Translations under genes and position numbers: made by a program | Notes under the pieces: model-generated | The model's database searches: none | Told to the model about the DNA's origin: nothing | What the model saw: only the letters and a program-made list of their open reading frames with translations | Source of the DNA: Chrysomallon squamiferum | Taxonomy: Eukaryota > Mollusca > Gastropoda > Neomphalida > Peltospiridae | Reading direction: 5' to 3' | DNA length: 64,000 bases | Assembly (NCBI GenBank): GCA_012295275.1 | Contig: CM022677.1 | Location: 3,770,053-3,834,052 of the forward strand | Shown here: in pieces, positions 63,044-64,000 of the stretch | Numbering within the stretch: position 1 is the first letter of the stretch | How the letters are laid out: each line of letters begins with the position of its first letter

Positions 63044-63500
63044 GACGAACCGACGTCTCTTTATCTTCGTTCTTCTTATAACGACAACGAATAACGACAA
63101 CGATAACGATGGTAATAATAACACTAATAATAATAATAATAATAATAATAATTATAATAATAAATGAAAAAAGAATAAATAAAATAAAATATGTAAAACT
63201 TAAAATAAAAACATGACAAAAAAATAAAAAATAAGATAAAAACCTGAGGAAAAAAAAGAAAAAAGAAAAAGAAAGAAAAAGAATTAAAAAAATATAAAAA
63301 AAGAAAAAAAGAAAAAAAATAATAAAAAAAAAGAAAAGAAAAATAAAGAAATAAAAAAAAAACAATAAAGCGCTGGCAGTATTCGATCTTCTTGTTCTTC
63401 TTCTATTCAAAGAAAGAAAGAAAGAAAGAAAGCGCCATGCGTGTGTGTGTGTGTGTGTGTGTCTGTGCATCTACGGTATAATAATAATAATAATAATAAC

Positions 63501-63536
<36 letters not shown>

Positions 63537-63935
63537 CGGTAATGATAATAATAGAAAGGTTTCGTACTTATCCTGTGTTCACGAGTCATTTTGCACGAAA
63601 TTAGCATTATTGCTGTTGTTGTTGGTGGTGGTGGTCGTCGTGGTGGTGCTGCTGCTGTTGTTGTTGTTGTTGTGAACAGCATTTCGTCTTTCGTGGTGAT
63701 GGACTGTAAAGTGTCACTGTCAATAATTTTTTATTTTTTTTATTCTTAATTTTTGTGCAGTGTTTAAGGCGAAATTGACATCGGTAGCGAGTACCGAGAC
63801 CCAGTTTTCTAACGTTCATCTCACCGTTGCCATGGAACCGATCTCAGCTCAGCACCGTTCTGCTTCACTCGGGTAGGGTCGGGTCGGGTCAGGTCGGGTC
63901 GGGTCGACTGCACTCCACTCGGCAGACGAGAGAAA
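63044..63935 (+). repeat. Complex repeat family, direct copy 2
   Basis: Homologous to 59631-60897 in the same order: GAACCGACGTCTCTTTATC, one (TAA)n and A-rich subunit, GCGCTGGCAGTATTCGATC, GCGCCATGCGTGTG, (TAG)n, TTTCGTACTTATCCTGTG, GGTAGCGAGTACCGAGACC and the G-rich stretch. It has one subunit where copy 1 has two. Confidence 0.9.
63871..63888 (+). other. G-quadruplex-type motif, second copy
   Basis: GGGTAGGGTCGGGTCGGG, identical to 60808-60825. Confidence 0.75.
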
Positions 63936-64000
63936 AAAAAAAGCCGTCGGGCTTCATCCGTCCACTGTCAATTATTATTGTTGTTGTTGTTGTTTTAATT

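Overview
This is a eukaryotic genomic window: AT-rich, dense in microsatellites, with one large intron-rich gene and decayed DNA transposons. The extracellular mosaic protein, the long CT/GA, CA and ACAT arrays and the hAT elements fit an invertebrate metazoan. A mollusc or other lophotrochozoan is my best guess, but nothing in the window fixes the species. Two runs of exactly 200 N (3275-3474 and 46047-46246) are scaffold joins, so the window holds parts of three contigs.

Contig 1 (1-3274) has no gene. Bases 1-2525 are an inverted copy of 48371-50147 on contig 3. Contig 2 (3475-46046) carries about 7 kb of microsatellite-rich, gene-free DNA and then one plus-strand gene, from a start codon at 10754 to the contig end, where it is cut by the gap. 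I could place 29 coding exons whose splice sites and phases agree throughout, plus one frame-broken exon and three decayed exon relics. The predicted product is a mucin-like membrane-type extracellular protein: signal peptide, 11 EGF-like domains, NIDO, AMOP-like region, VWD-like domain, a cysteine-rich EGF-like segment, two calcium-binding-type EGFs and the start of a SEA domain. The order resembles MUC4 and coral-type mucin-like proteins, but an EGF array rich in N-glycosylation sequons stands where MUC4 has its Ser/Thr-rich domain. The EGF exons lie in tandem exon-plus-intron units of about 0.5-0.7 kb that show birth and decay.

Intron 1 is 11.4 kb, with simple repeats, a 17-19 bp minisatellite and a possible tRNA-derived SINE. 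Intron 2 carries a hAT element (22584-24813) with a perfect 16-bp terminal inverted repeat and a broken ZNF862/KIAA1586-type transposase.

Contig 3 (46247-64000) shows no continuation of the gene that I can recognise. It holds the right arm of the inverted repeat, a frameshifted Topors-like RING pseudogene (51315-52015), degenerate minisatellites, a second hAT element (57043-59608) with a ZBED5-like transposase carrying two frameshifts, and a complex repeat cluster (59630-64000) with direct and inverted copies of one family, a G-quadruplex-type motif in both direct copies, and a MITE-like element with a candidate 6-bp target duplication.
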